A DNA stretch of 64,000 bases, taken from the NCBI RefSeq assembly GCF_001425085.1, contig NZ_LMDN01000001.1, forward strand, positions 404,206 through 468,205, given 5' to 3'. Positions 19,283 to 27,668 of the stretch are shown piece by piece. The notes beneath the pieces were generated by a model that saw only the letters and a program-made list of their open reading frames with translations, was not told the DNA's origin and made no database searches. Source of the DNA: Leifsonia sp. Root4. GTDB taxonomy: Bacteria; Actinomycetota; Actinomycetes; Actinomycetales; Microbacteriaceae. Both the position numbers and the translations under genes were made by a program. Each line of letters opens with the position of its first letter. Within the stretch, counting starts at the first letter, position 1.

Positions 19283-20467
19283 GTGGCTGTGAACTCCTCA
19301 CAGGGAACTCCCGCGTGGCTCGGAGCGGTGAACGACCGCACGGGACTCGCCATGCTGCTCGAACACGGGCCGCTGACCCGCAACCGGATCTGTGAGCTCG
19401 CGGGCGTCTCCAAGCCGACCGCCTCGCTCATGATGACCCGGCTGGAGCAGTCCGGTTTCATCGTGCAGGCCGGCAGGCAGACCGGCACCCCCGGTCCGTC
19501 GCCGATCATCTACGCCGCGCGCGTTGACGGCGCCATCGGCGTAGCCATCGACCTCGATGCCGATGAGATCCGCTCAAGCGTCGTCGACGCGGCGGGAACC
19601 CAGCATCCGACGGTCTCCGCCGCGCTGTCGGCCGAGCTCTCCGAACGCGACCCCGTACGCGATGTGCGCGGCGCCATCGAGCGTGCCTGCGAGGCCAGCG
19701 GCGCTGACCCGGCAGCCGTGCACAAGCTCTGCATCGGCATCCCCGGCTATGTCGATCCGCGCCATGACGACGAACTGTTCACCGAGGCCTTGCCGAAGTG
19801 GCCGGTGACCGGCGTGCGCGAGCTGCTCGAGGCGGAACTCGGTGTGCAGGTGCGCATCGAGAACGACGTGAACCTCGCCGCGACGGCCGAGCGCGTCGCC
19901 GGCGCGGGCCTCGGTCGCGAGGTGTTCGTGACGATCTGGCTCGGCAACGGCGTCGGCGCCGCCTTCGACATCAACGGATCGCTGCACCGCGGAGCCTTCG
20001 GCGGTGCAGGGGAGATCGGCTTCACGCCCATCCCCCACGCGGCCAGTCACTACGGCGATTCGTTGCGCGAGGTGCAGGATCTGATCGGCGGTCGCGCCGT
20101 TCTCGCCCTGCTCAACGGCCACGGAATCAGCGGCGATGGATTCGCCGCGACGCTCGCGGCGCTGGATTCCGCGCCGAACCGTCGCTCGGTGCTCGAGGAT
20201 CTCGCTCCGCGCATCGCGATCTGCCTGACCCCGCTGCTCTCCGTGCTCGACCCTGAGCTCATCGTGCTCAGCGGGCCGACGGGCAGCGCCGGCGGTGCAG
20301 ACATGGCGGAGCTCGTGGCCGAGCACATCCGCACGATGAGCCGCTGGTACCCGGAGGTCGTCGCGACCACGGTGCGTGACAATGCCGTGCTGCAAGGCGC
20401 GCGCGAATTGCTGGTGACCGAGGTCAGGGCCGAGCTGCTCGATCGCGTCGCCCTCGTCGGCGGCTGA
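19283..20467 (+). CDS. ROK-family transcriptional repressor, second of two
   Basis: 394 residues from a GTG. Clearly paralogous to the protein encoded at 12284: both open with GTPxWLGAxNDRT, then an HTH (LTRNRICELAGVSKPTASLMMTRLEQSGFI) and a kinase-fold domain without the zinc cysteines (GAGEIGFTPIP). It closes the sugar cassette on the 3' side. A likely -10 TATGCT (19222-19227) and the box GAGTGCGGCACCG precede it. It may sense the same or a related ligand as its paralogue; which operator each binds cannot be told from sequence. Confidence 0.9.
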   Translation: MAVNSSQGTPAWLGAVNDRTGLAMLLEHGPLTRNRICELAGVSKPTASLMMTRLEQSGFIVQAGRQTGTPGPSPIIYAARVDGAIGVAIDLDADEIRSSVVDAAGTQHPTVSAALSAELSERDPVRDVRGAIERACEASGADPAAVHKLCIGIPGYVDPRHDDELFTEALPKWPVTGVRELLEAELGVQVRIENDVNLAATAERVAGAGLGREVFVTIWLGNGVGAAFDINGSLHRGAFGGAGEIGFTPIPHAASHYGDSLREVQDLIGGRAVLALLNGHGISGDGFAATLAALDSAPNRRSVLEDLAPRIAICLTPLLSVLDPELIVLSGPTGSAGGADMAELVAEHIRTMSRWYPEVVATTVRDNAVLQGARELLVTEVRAELLDRVALVGG

Positions 20468-20615
20468 GGGAGTCGGAGCGGACTCACAGCTTCCGCCTAG
20501 ACTCGCCCGACGCGCTCGCCCTAGACTGCGAAGACCGCTCCGAAACGGGTGGTTCTCGGTGCTTCTGCGTGGGGGCTTTCACACCGGATGAGACGTCGTA
20601 GAAGAAAGTTGACTG

Positions 20616-22670
20616 ATGCGAACTCGCTGGGGCGTCGGAGCCGCATTGACAGTCATCGCCCTGGTCTTCGGCGCCCCGCTGGCGGCGTCGGCCGCCGAGC
20701 CCGTCTCGTTCGGGGCCAGCCCGATCGTCGACACCGTCGGTGCGCTCGGGAACCGCACCGCCGAGGTGGAGCAGGCGATTGACAGCCTGTACGAGAAGGA
20801 ACGCATCCAGCTCTTCGTCGCATACGTCGACGTCTTCACGAACCCGGACGACGCCGCTGCTTGGACGGAAGACACGGCCAACGCCAACGGCATGGGCAGC
20901 AACGACTATCTGCTCGCCGTCGCCATTGACGGGCGCACCTACTACCTGTCCGCGGCACCGGACGCCCCGCTCAGCGATGAGCAACTCGCCGAGATCGACG
21001 CGAACTACATCGAACCGGCACTGCGCGACGGCGACTGGGCCGGGGCCGCGATCGGCGCGGCCACCGGGCTCGAGCGCGCCGCAGGCGGCGGATCGCTGGA
21101 CGGTTCGACCTCCGGCGGCGGCTCCGGATTCGTGTGGTTCATCCTGATCGCCATCGTCGTCGTCGGTGTCGTGCTGTTCGTCGTGCTGCGCCGACGCACG
21201 AAGTCGCCGGCATCCGGCGGGCAGCCGAGCGAGGGCATCGGGGCGCTCAGCACCGCAGAGCTCAAGCAGCGTGCGGGCAGCGCACTCGTGCGAACGGATG
21301 ACGCCGTCAAGACGAGCGAGGAGGAACTCGGCTTCGCCATCGCCTCATACGGCAGCGAGGCGACCTCCGGTTTTCAGCAGGCGTTGGCGGACGCGAAGGC
21401 GCAACTCTCCAATGGGTTCACGCTGCAGCAGAAGCTCGACGACGCCGAACCGGACACCGAGGAGCAGCAGCGCAGCTGGTACGCCCAGATCATCGAGCAC
21501 TGCGAGAAGGCGAACGCCGTACTCGACGAACAGGCCGAGGCATTCGACGCGCTCCGTGCACTCGAGAAGAACGCCCCGCAGGCCCTCGCGACGACGCGGC
21601 AGGCGGCCGGGACACAGCAAGCCAGGCTCGCCGGTGTCCGCGCAATTCTCGCCACGCTCTCCACTCAATACACGGATGCCGCGCTCGCCACGATCGCCGA
21701 CAACCCGCAGCAGGCAGAGGACCGTCTGGGCTTCGCCGCACAGGCGCTCGGCGAGGCGGAGGCGGCACTGGCCGCTGGCAGAACGAGCGATGCAGCCGTC
21801 GACATCCGCGCCGGTGAGGAGGCCGTCGACCAGGCCAAGCTCCTGCTGGACGCCATCGACCGGCTCGACCACGACCTGACAGAGGCCAGGGCGAGTTTCT
21901 CTGCCGCGATCAGCGATCTGCAGCGCGATGTCGCCGAGGCGAAGGCCCTGCCGCCAGGAGCGGACGCCTCTGGCCGACTGGCCGCCGTCATCGCATCCAC
22001 GGAACAGGTGCTCGCCGACGTCAGCGCCAAGCTCACGGCAGACCGGGTGAACCCGGTCGAGGTCGTGCAGCGCTTGGAGGCGGCGAACACCCAGATCGAC
22101 TCCGTGCTGGGCGGCGTGCGCGATGCGCGGGCCGCGGAGCAGCGGGCGAGCGCGGCACTCTCGCAGACGCTGCTCGCGGCGCGCAGCCAGGTGTCGGCCG
22201 CCGAAGACTTCATCACCGCCAGGCGCGGGGCCGTGGGGGCCGAGGCCCGCACCCGTCTCGCCGAGGCCGGACGGCTCATCGTGCAGGCGGAGTCGATCGC
22301 CGGCGCCGACCCCGTGCAGGCGCTCGCCCAGGCGCAGCGCGCGAATCAGCTCGGCGCCGAGGCCATCCGGCTCGCCCAGAACGACGTCGGGGCGTTCGGT
22401 GGTTCGGCCGGCGGCGGCCTCGGCGATCTCGGTGGCCTCTTCGGCGGCGGCAGCGGCGGTTCCGGCTCCGGCGGCAACGTGATGGGCGCCGTCCTCGGCG
22501 GAATCCTGATCAACTCGGTCCTCGGCGGTGGCGGCGGCGGTGGCTCCCGCGGTTCCGGCGGCGGCAGCATCTTCGGCGGTGGAGGAGGTGGCGGAGGCGG
22601 CCGCCGCAGCCCAGGCAGCTTCGGAGGCAGCGGAACGCGCTCACGCCGGGGCTCAGGAGGCCGCTTCTAG
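20616..22670 (+). CDS. TPM-domain membrane protein with coiled coil and Gly-rich tail
   Basis: 684 residues. Signal peptide with cleavage near ASA-AE (~27), an extracytoplasmic TPM domain (~35-150; TLP18.3/Psb32/MOLO-1 family), one membrane segment (~169-191, FVWFILIAIVVVGVVLFVVL), then a long Ala/Glu/Gln-rich coiled-coil region (~205-575) and a very Gly/Ser-rich tail (about 590-684). TPM domains have been linked to phosphatase activity and to photosystem or membrane repair; here the role is unknown. pspA follows 115 bp later, suggesting a joint envelope-stress unit. Confidence 0.85.
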   Translation: MRTRWGVGAALTVIALVFGAPLAASAAEPVSFGASPIVDTVGALGNRTAEVEQAIDSLYEKERIQLFVAYVDVFTNPDDAAAWTEDTANANGMGSNDYLLAVAIDGRTYYLSAAPDAPLSDEQLAEIDANYIEPALRDGDWAGAAIGAATGLERAAGGGSLDGSTSGGGSGFVWFILIAIVVVGVVLFVVLRRRTKSPASGGQPSEGIGALSTAELKQRAGSALVRTDDAVKTSEEELGFAIASYGSEATSGFQQALADAKAQLSNGFTLQQKLDDAEPDTEEQQRSWYAQIIEHCEKANAVLDEQAEAFDALRALEKNAPQALATTRQAAGTQQARLAGVRAILATLSTQYTDAALATIADNPQQAEDRLGFAAQALGEAEAALAAGRTSDAAVDIRAGEEAVDQAKLLLDAIDRLDHDLTEARASFSAAISDLQRDVAEAKALPPGADASGRLAAVIASTEQVLADVSAKLTADRVNPVEVVQRLEAANTQIDSVLGGVRDARAAEQRASAALSQTLLAARSQVSAAEDFITARRGAVGAEARTRLAEAGRLIVQAESIAGADPVQALAQAQRANQLGAEAIRLAQNDVGAFGGSAGGGLGDLGGLFGGGSGGSGSGGNVMGAVLGGILINSVLGGGGGGGSRGSGGGSIFGGGGGGGGGRRSPGSFGGSGTRSRRGSGGRF

Positions 22671-22785
22671 GCGAGCACGGGCGATCCCCGGCTCGTCGAC
22701 ATGATCCATCGACACGACCCATCAGGAACGACGACCCAGCAGTACCGCAACGAACCAGAAGAAACCTTGGGAAGGGAAACACACA

Positions 22786-23520
22786 ATGGCTAAGCAGTCC
22801 ATCTTCGGTCGCATCGCACAGCTCGCGAAGGCGAACATCAACGCCCTGATCGACTCGGCGGAAGACCCAAAGCTCATGCTCGACCAGATGGTGCGTGACT
22901 ACACCAACAGCATCGCCGACGCCGAGAGCGCAATCGCGGAGACCATCGGCAATCTGCGCCTGCTCGAAGACGACCACCGCGAAGACGTGGAGGCCGCCAG
23001 GGAATGGGGCAACAAGGCTATCGCCGCCAGCCGCAAGGGCGACGAGCTGCGTGCAGCAGGCGATGCGGCCGGCGCTGACAAGTTCGACGCCCTCGCCAAG
23101 GTCGCCCTCGGCCGCCAGATCACCTCGGAGAACGAGGCGAAGGCCGCAGAGCCGCAGATCGCCTCCCAGACCGAGATCGTCGACAAGCTGAAGTCCGGCC
23201 TGAACGCGATGAAGGACAAACTGGGCCAGCTCGCCTCCAAGCGCGATGAGCTGATCGCCCGCTCGAAGACGGCCGCGGCGCAGACGCAGGTGATGGATGC
23301 CGTCAAGAGCATCGACATCCTCGACCCCACCAGCGAGGTGTCGCGCTTCGAGGAGAAGATCCGCCGCGAGGAGGCCAGGGTTCGCGGCGCAAGCGAACTC
23401 GCGGCCTCGAGCCTCGACGCCCAGTTCAACGAACTCGAAGACATCGGCGAGCTCACCGAGGTCGACGCCCGCCTGGCCGCGCTGAAGGCCGGCGGCTCGG
23501 CCAGCGCGATCGGTCAGTAA
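22786..23520 (+). CDS. pspA: PspA/IM30 family membrane-maintenance protein
   Basis: 244 residues, almost wholly alpha-helical. Begins SIFGRIAQLAKANINALIDSAEDP, the family signature, with helical hairpin through ~190 (MLDQMVRDYTNSIADAE, VEAAREWGNKA). Peripheral membrane protein that oligomerises on stressed membranes. ATG with GGGAAGGGAAA about 8 bases upstream. Encoded behind the TPM-domain membrane protein, a pairing seen in several bacteria. Confidence 0.92.
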   Translation: MAKQSIFGRIAQLAKANINALIDSAEDPKLMLDQMVRDYTNSIADAESAIAETIGNLRLLEDDHREDVEAAREWGNKAIAASRKGDELRAAGDAAGADKFDALAKVALGRQITSENEAKAAEPQIASQTEIVDKLKSGLNAMKDKLGQLASKRDELIARSKTAAAQTQVMDAVKSIDILDPTSEVSRFEEKIRREEARVRGASELAASSLDAQFNELEDIGELTEVDARLAALKAGGSASAIGQ

Positions 23521-23632
23521 CCGGCGGCGCCGCCTTCATCGTGAGCGGCCGAGCCCTCGTCTCGCCACCGGCTGGGCGAGTGCCCGGTCGCTCTCGTCAC
23601 CGTTCTGCGCCCGTCGGGAGGATACTGAGACC

Positions 23633-24460
23633 GTGGCCGTGACTTTTGTTGTAGTTCCCCAGTGGCAGGGCTCCGTCTCTCCGCGCGCGATGCGCCTGGC
23701 CGACGGGGCAGAGGCCATCCGTGGCGATCTGCCGGCGTCGTCGACGGTGCTCGTCGATGTGCCCGTCGAGAGCGGTGACGCCCTCGACACCGGCATCCTG
23801 CGCTTCTCCTCACTGCTGCGGGTGCGCGAGCGCCAGCTCCAGGCGCTGAACCACGTGGAGGATTGGGCGCTGACGATCGGCGGAGACTGCGGGGTCTCCC
23901 TCGGCTCAATCGAGCACGCCATTGCGCGCACGTCCGGCGATGTGGCCGTGGTCTGGTTCGACGCGCACCCCGATCTGAACTCGGCGGAGGATTCACCGTC
24001 CGGCGCGTTCACGGGCATGGTGCTGCGCGCGCTCTGCGGAGAGGGGGTGCTGGTTCCGGATGCCGCACACACGCTCGACCCGGCGAAGCTGGTGCTCGCC
24101 GGCATCCGCGACATCGACCCGGGCGAGGAGCGCTTCATCGCCGAGAAGCAGCTCACCCAGATCCCCAGCATGGATCTGGAGACGCCGACGGCGTTCGTCG
24201 ACGCCGTGCGGGCGACGGGTGCCTCCACCGTCTACCTGCACATCGACCTCGACGTGCTCGACCCCGCCGTCATCGCCGGGCTCGCCAACCCTCTTCCGTT
24301 CGGTATGACGCTGGAACAGCTGACCGCCGCGATCACCGCCCTGCGCGCCGAATTCACCCTCGCCGGTGCGACCATCGCCGGATTCTCCCCCGCCTCCCCG
24401 CTCGACGCCGAGGACGATCTGCCGAGCATTCTGCGCGTGATCGGCTCGCTGACACGGTAG
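23633..24460 (+). CDS. Arginase/agmatinase-family protein
   Basis: 275 residues from a GTG. The binuclear metal scaffold of the ureohydrolase fold is recognisable: WFDAHPDLN (D110, H112, D114) and HIDLDVLDP (DxD). The first metal motif reads GGDC (83-86) where classical arginases have GGDH, so one metal-ligand histidine is a cysteine. The true substrate may be a guanidino compound other than arginine, or the protein may have lost the classical activity. Stands alone between pspA and the flavoprotein gene. Confidence 0.85.
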   Translation: MAVTFVVVPQWQGSVSPRAMRLADGAEAIRGDLPASSTVLVDVPVESGDALDTGILRFSSLLRVRERQLQALNHVEDWALTIGGDCGVSLGSIEHAIARTSGDVAVVWFDAHPDLNSAEDSPSGAFTGMVLRALCGEGVLVPDAAHTLDPAKLVLAGIRDIDPGEERFIAEKQLTQIPSMDLETPTAFVDAVRATGASTVYLHIDLDVLDPAVIAGLANPLPFGMTLEQLTAAITALRAEFTLAGATIAGFSPASPLDAEDDLPSILRVIGSLTR

Positions 24461-24512
24461 CCGCTGGGCGCAAGACGTGGCCGCACGCGGGGACAGCGTC
24501 TAGGCTGCCGCC

Positions 24513-26063
24513 ATGACACAGCGCGACTATGACGTGATCGTGATCGGGGCCGGCCCCGTCGGCGAGAATGTGGCCGACCGTGTGAAGGCCGGCGGCCTGA
24601 GCGTGGTCGTCATCGAGTCCGAACTGGTCGGAGGTGAGTGCTCGTACTGGGCCTGCGTGCCCTCCAAGGCCCTCTTGCGGCCGGCGGCAGCGCTGTCTGC
24701 CGCGCGGGCCGTGGCCGGTGCGGATGCCGCTGTCACCGGCGAGCTCGACGTCGAAGCGGTTCTGCGCCGTCGCAACGAGTTCGTCGGCGACTGGGACGAC
24801 TCCTCGCAGGAGAGCTGGCTGGAGAAGACGGGCATCGACCTCGTGCGCGGACACGGCCGCATCAGCGGGGTGCGCACCGTGACGGTGAACCAGGGTTCGA
24901 GCGCGAACGCCGCCAGCCCGGATGCCGCCCCCATCACCGTGCGCGCCCGCCACGCCGTCGTCGTCAGCACCGGGACCGACCCGGCCATTCCCGACATTCC
25001 AGGACTCGCCGAGGCCGCACCGTGGACGAGCCGGGAGGCGACATCCGTGAGCGAGGTGCCGCGCAGGCTGGCCGTGATCGGTGGCGGCAGCGTGGGCTGC
25101 GAGATGGCCACGGTGTTCCGCGCGCTCGGAGCCGAGGTCACCCTCATCGCCCGTGGCGGACTGCTCGGCGGCATGGAACCGTTCGCAGGTGTCGCCGTGC
25201 GGGAAGCGCTCGTCGCGTCCGGCGTCACGGTGCTGACGGGCATCTCGCCGAGCGGCGTGCACCGTGGCCCAGACGGAGTCGTGCGGATCGCATTCGACTC
25301 GGATTCCCAGAAGGACGTCGATGTGGACGAGGTGCTCGTGGCCACCGGCCGCGCGCCGCGCACCGGCGAGCTCGGGCTCGAGACCGTCGGCCTGGCACCG
25401 GGCGACTGGTTGACGGTCGACGATACGATGCGCGTCGCGCCGCCGAGTGACGCGGCCGTTGGCGACGCGGGCGCTGGCGACGCGGCTGCCGGCGACGCGG
25501 ATGCTCAGGACGGACCGCTGGCCGGCGGTTGGCTCTACGCCGTCGGTGACGTGAACCATCGCGCGCTGCTGACGCATCAGGGCAAGTACCAGGCGCGCGC
25601 GGCCGGCGACGTGATCGCGGCGCGCGCGAACGGCGGCCGGGTCGACGACGCGCCGTGGGGCGTTCACGTGGCAACGGCCGATCACGCAGCGGTTCCGCTG
25701 GTGGTGTTCACCGATCCGGAGATCGCATCCGTCGGGCTGACGGCCGCAGCGGCGGCCAAACGGGCGGAGTCGGCCGGCGGCATCCGGGTCATCGACTACA
25801 ACCTCGGCTGGGTCTCCGGTGCGACGCTTCACCGCGATGGCTACCAGGGGCAGGTGCGGGCCATAATCGACGTCGAGCGCGAGGTGATCCTCGGCATCAC
25901 CATGGTCGGGCCGGATGTCGCCGAGCTGCTGCAGGCCGCAACCATCGCGGTGGTCGGGGAGGTGCCGCTTCGCCGGCTCTGGCATGCGGTGCCGGCGTTC
26001 CCGACGATCAGCGAATTCTGGCTGCGGTTGCTCGAGGAGTACGGCCGGCCGAACGTGGCCTGA
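24513..26063 (+). CDS. Flavoprotein disulfide reductase (dihydrolipoamide dehydrogenase/mercuric reductase-like)
   Basis: 516 residues. FAD-binding VIVIGAGPVGENVA (9-22), redox-active pair in GGECSYWACVPSK (CxxxxC), NAD(P)H-binding AVIGGGSVGCEMAT, second FAD loop LYAVGDVN, and a C-terminal dimer-interface His (HAVPAFPTISEFW). Shares the core of pyridine nucleotide-disulfide oxidoreductases; the substrate is open and it is not in a lipoamide-complex operon. Residues ~312-331 (DAAVGDAGAGDAAAGDADA) are an in-frame 15-bp minisatellite and look like a surface insertion. Confidence 0.9.
   Translation: MTQRDYDVIVIGAGPVGENVADRVKAGGLSVVVIESELVGGECSYWACVPSKALLRPAAALSAARAVAGADAAVTGELDVEAVLRRRNEFVGDWDDSSQESWLEKTGIDLVRGHGRISGVRTVTVNQGSSANAASPDAAPITVRARHAVVVSTGTDPAIPDIPGLAEAAPWTSREATSVSEVPRRLAVIGGGSVGCEMATVFRALGAEVTLIARGGLLGGMEPFAGVAVREALVASGVTVLTGISPSGVHRGPDGVVRIAFDSDSQKDVDVDEVLVATGRAPRTGELGLETVGLAPGDWLTVDDTMRVAPPSDAAVGDAGAGDAAAGDADAQDGPLAGGWLYAVGDVNHRALLTHQGKYQARAAGDVIAARANGGRVDDAPWGVHVATADHAAVPLVVFTDPEIASVGLTAAAAAKRAESAGGIRVIDYNLGWVSGATLHRDGYQGQVRAIIDVEREVILGITMVGPDVAELLQAATIAVVGEVPLRRLWHAVPAFPTISEFWLRLLEEYGRPNVA
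25446..25505 (+). repeat. 15-bp in-frame minisatellite inside the flavoprotein gene
   Basis: Four units: a degenerate AGTGACGCGGCCGTT (25446-25460), then GGCGACGCGGGCGCT, GGCGACGCGGCTGCC and GGCGACGCGGATGCT (25461-25505). Each encodes a five-residue [S/G]DAxx block. Confidence 0.85.
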
Positions 26064-26107
26064 GCGGCAGCGCCGATTCGCCCGAGCGCTGCGGCTACGC
26101 TGAGGCT

Positions 26108-26479
26108 GTGCGCACGCTCCTCTTCGACTCCCCCCTCAGCCGGCTCGGCTACCTCTACGCAACCGCCGTCGGCCTGGTCTGGGGCTTCATCTGGAGCACC
26201 GGCCGTGTCGAGCGCGTTGACGGCCTCTTCGTCTTCCGCGGCCTGCCGAAGTGGGCCTTCGGCCGCGGCGGCTCCTGCGTCGGGGCGTGCTACCTGACCG
26301 ACCACAATGTGACGGCTGATGTGCTCGAGCACGAGGTCGTGCACAAACGACAGTGGCAGCGCTACGGCATGCTGTTCCCGCTGCTGTACCTGCTGGCTGG
26401 TCGCAACCCGCTGAAGAACCGCTTCGAGATCGAGGCCGGGCTGGAAAAGGGCGGCTACCTGCGCACGCGCGGCCGTTAG
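26108..26479 (+). CDS. Small putative zinc-protease-like membrane protein (HExxH)
   Basis: 123 residues from a GTG (VRTLLFDSPLSRLG). One weak hydrophobic stretch near the N terminus (GYLYATAVGLVWGFIW), a two-cysteine segment RGGSCVGACYL, then LEHEVVHKRQW, an exact HExxH motif in a helical context, followed 30 residues on by RFEIEAGLEKGGY, whose glutamates could serve as a third zinc ligand. Homologues are usually annotated hypothetical. Protease activity is inference; the protein is short for a peptidase domain. 44 bp downstream of the flavoprotein gene. Confidence 0.7.
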   Translation: MRTLLFDSPLSRLGYLYATAVGLVWGFIWSTGRVERVDGLFVFRGLPKWAFGRGGSCVGACYLTDHNVTADVLEHEVVHKRQWQRYGMLFPLLYLLAGRNPLKNRFEIEAGLEKGGYLRTRGR

Positions 26480-26519
26480 ACGACACGCACCGACAGCCGC
26501 CCAGCCCGCCGCCACGGCG

Positions 26520-26984
26520 TTAGCCGGCCTGGCCGAGCCGTTCCCGCAGTGCCGCGCGATCGACGGGCAGCGCGGCGAGCAGCGTCGCGGCCGGGTCTGG
26601 TTCACTCCGTTCGAGCAGCGCGACCATCATGTGCCGCGATGTGATGGTCTTCGCCTTCTCGGATACTGCGGCGGCGAGGGAACGCTTGAGCACCATCTTC
26701 GCGCCGGACGTCATCGACGCCGTGTGTCGGGTGGAGCGGTTGAGCGGGATGTGCCGGTACTCGCCCAGCGTGAGCCCGACCGCTGCGAGTGCCGTGCGGT
26801 CCAGACGGTCGACGGCCTCGTTGGCGGCCGACGCGTCGACGCCGACGATCGTCGCCAGCTCGTCGTCCGCCAGGAGGGCGAGCAGCAGGTGCTCCGTGCC
26901 GATGCGTCGGTCGCCGCGCCGCCCCGCCTCGTACACCGCGTCCTCGACGGCCGCCCGTGCCGATCGGCTGAATCGCTCAAACAT
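26520..26984 (-). CDS. Clp N-terminal-domain protein
   Basis: 154 residues. Contains one or two Clp-N repeats without any AAA+ ATPase: FERFSRSARAAVEDAVYEAGRRGDRRIGTEHLLLALLADD, then AKMVLKRSLAAAVSEKAKTITSRHMMVALLER. Such free Clp-N proteins probably bind substrates or adaptors. The ATG at 26984 has GCGAGAGAG upstream and lies inside the 3' end of the HTH gene (8-nt overlap), so the two are co-translated. Confidence 0.85.
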   Translation of the reverse strand: MFERFSRSARAAVEDAVYEAGRRGDRRIGTEHLLLALLADDELATIVGVDASAANEAVDRLDRTALAAVGLTLGEYRHIPLNRSTRHTASMTSGAKMVLKRSLAAAVSEKAKTITSRHMMVALLERSEPDPAATLLAALPVDRAALRERLGQAG

Positions 26985-27192
26985 TGCTCTCTCGCTTCCC
27001 GTGCTTCGCGTGCACCGATTGACGGGTGACGCCGAGCGCGTCACCGATCTGTTCCCATGACCATCCGGCTCGTCGCGCCTCGGCGACGTGGGTCGCCTCT
27101 ATGCGTTCTGCGAGTCGATGCAGCGCCGTCACGGCGCGCAGTCCGGTCGCCGGGTCGGCGGTGCGCAACTGGTCTAGATCCATTGGTTCCAT
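26977..27192 (-). CDS. Small helix-turn-helix regulator
   Basis: 71 residues from ATG 27192 (MEPMDLDQLRTADPATG); an ATG three codons further in (27183) is equally possible. The C-terminal half is a helix-turn-helix (RAGWSWEQIGDALGVTRQSVHAKHGKR). Paired with the Clp-N gene, an arrangement I know to be widespread in actinobacteria. A 20-bp palindrome overlaps its promoter region, so autoregulation is likely. Confidence 0.8.
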   Translation of the reverse strand: MEPMDLDQLRTADPATGLRAVTALHRLAERIEATHVAEARRAGWSWEQIGDALGVTRQSVHAKHGKRESNV

Positions 27193-27194
27193 GT

Positions 27195-27242
27195 CTGTCA
27201 GTTTGAACTGACAGTTGCGTCTTGTCAAGTCAAACTGACAGA
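27195..27242. promoter_or_regulatory. Operator array of the HTH/Clp-N pair
   Basis: CTGTCAGTTTGAACTGACAG (27195-27214) has perfect 9-bp arms around TG. A further half-site CAAACTGACAG follows at 27231-27241 with a degenerate partner TTGTCA. The array abuts the HTH start codon, an arrangement typical of a self-repressing regulator. Confidence 0.65.
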
Positions 27243-27272
27243 TTGGGCCGCGGCCGTAGATCTGCCCAGTGG

Positions 27273-27638
27273 TCAGCCCAGCTCGCGCAACTCCGCAGTC
27301 AGCTCGCCGCCGGCGTCCCCGGTGTTGACCGTGCCCTTCGGCTCGAACAAAATCGCGTGCACCTCTGCTGTCGCCTTCGGGCAGTGCTCGACTCCCCGCG
27401 GCACGACAAATACGTCGTTCGGGTTCAGGATGACGTCGCGATCACGAAGCTGGATCGTCAGTTGCCCGCTCACCACCATGAACAGCTCATCGCTCTCCGG
27501 GTGGGTGTGCCAGACGAACTCACCCTGTAATTTGACCACCTTGACGTCGTAGTCATTGACGCTGGTCAGCCGATGCGGCTGCCAATGCTCGACGATTTCC
27601 GATAGAGCTTCGTGCACGTTGCGAACATCGTCAGACAT
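27273..27638 (-). CDS. Cupin-domain protein
   Basis: 121 residues, a single cupin barrel. Motif 1 reads VWHTHPESDELFMVVSGQ with the metal-type histidines and glutamate, motif 2 DVFVVPRGVEHCP. Probably binds a metal and a small ligand; enzyme or sensor role unknown. It is the last gene of the minus-strand run after the siderophore operon, 30 bp past the siderophore-interacting protein gene, so it may be iron-controlled too. Confidence 0.85.
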   Translation of the reverse strand: MSDDVRNVHEALSEIVEHWQPHRLTSVNDYDVKVVKLQGEFVWHTHPESDELFMVVSGQLTIQLRDRDVILNPNDVFVVPRGVEHCPKATAEVHAILFEPKGTVNTGDAGGELTAELRELG

Positions 27639-27668
27639 ACGCCGAGCCTAACCCTGCCGGGCAATTCC

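Noticed and set aside
26977-27192. Toxin-antitoxin system (HTH plus Clp-N pair)
   Set aside because: The second protein is a Clp-N domain, not a known toxin fold; small size, overlap and autoregulation alone are not enough.
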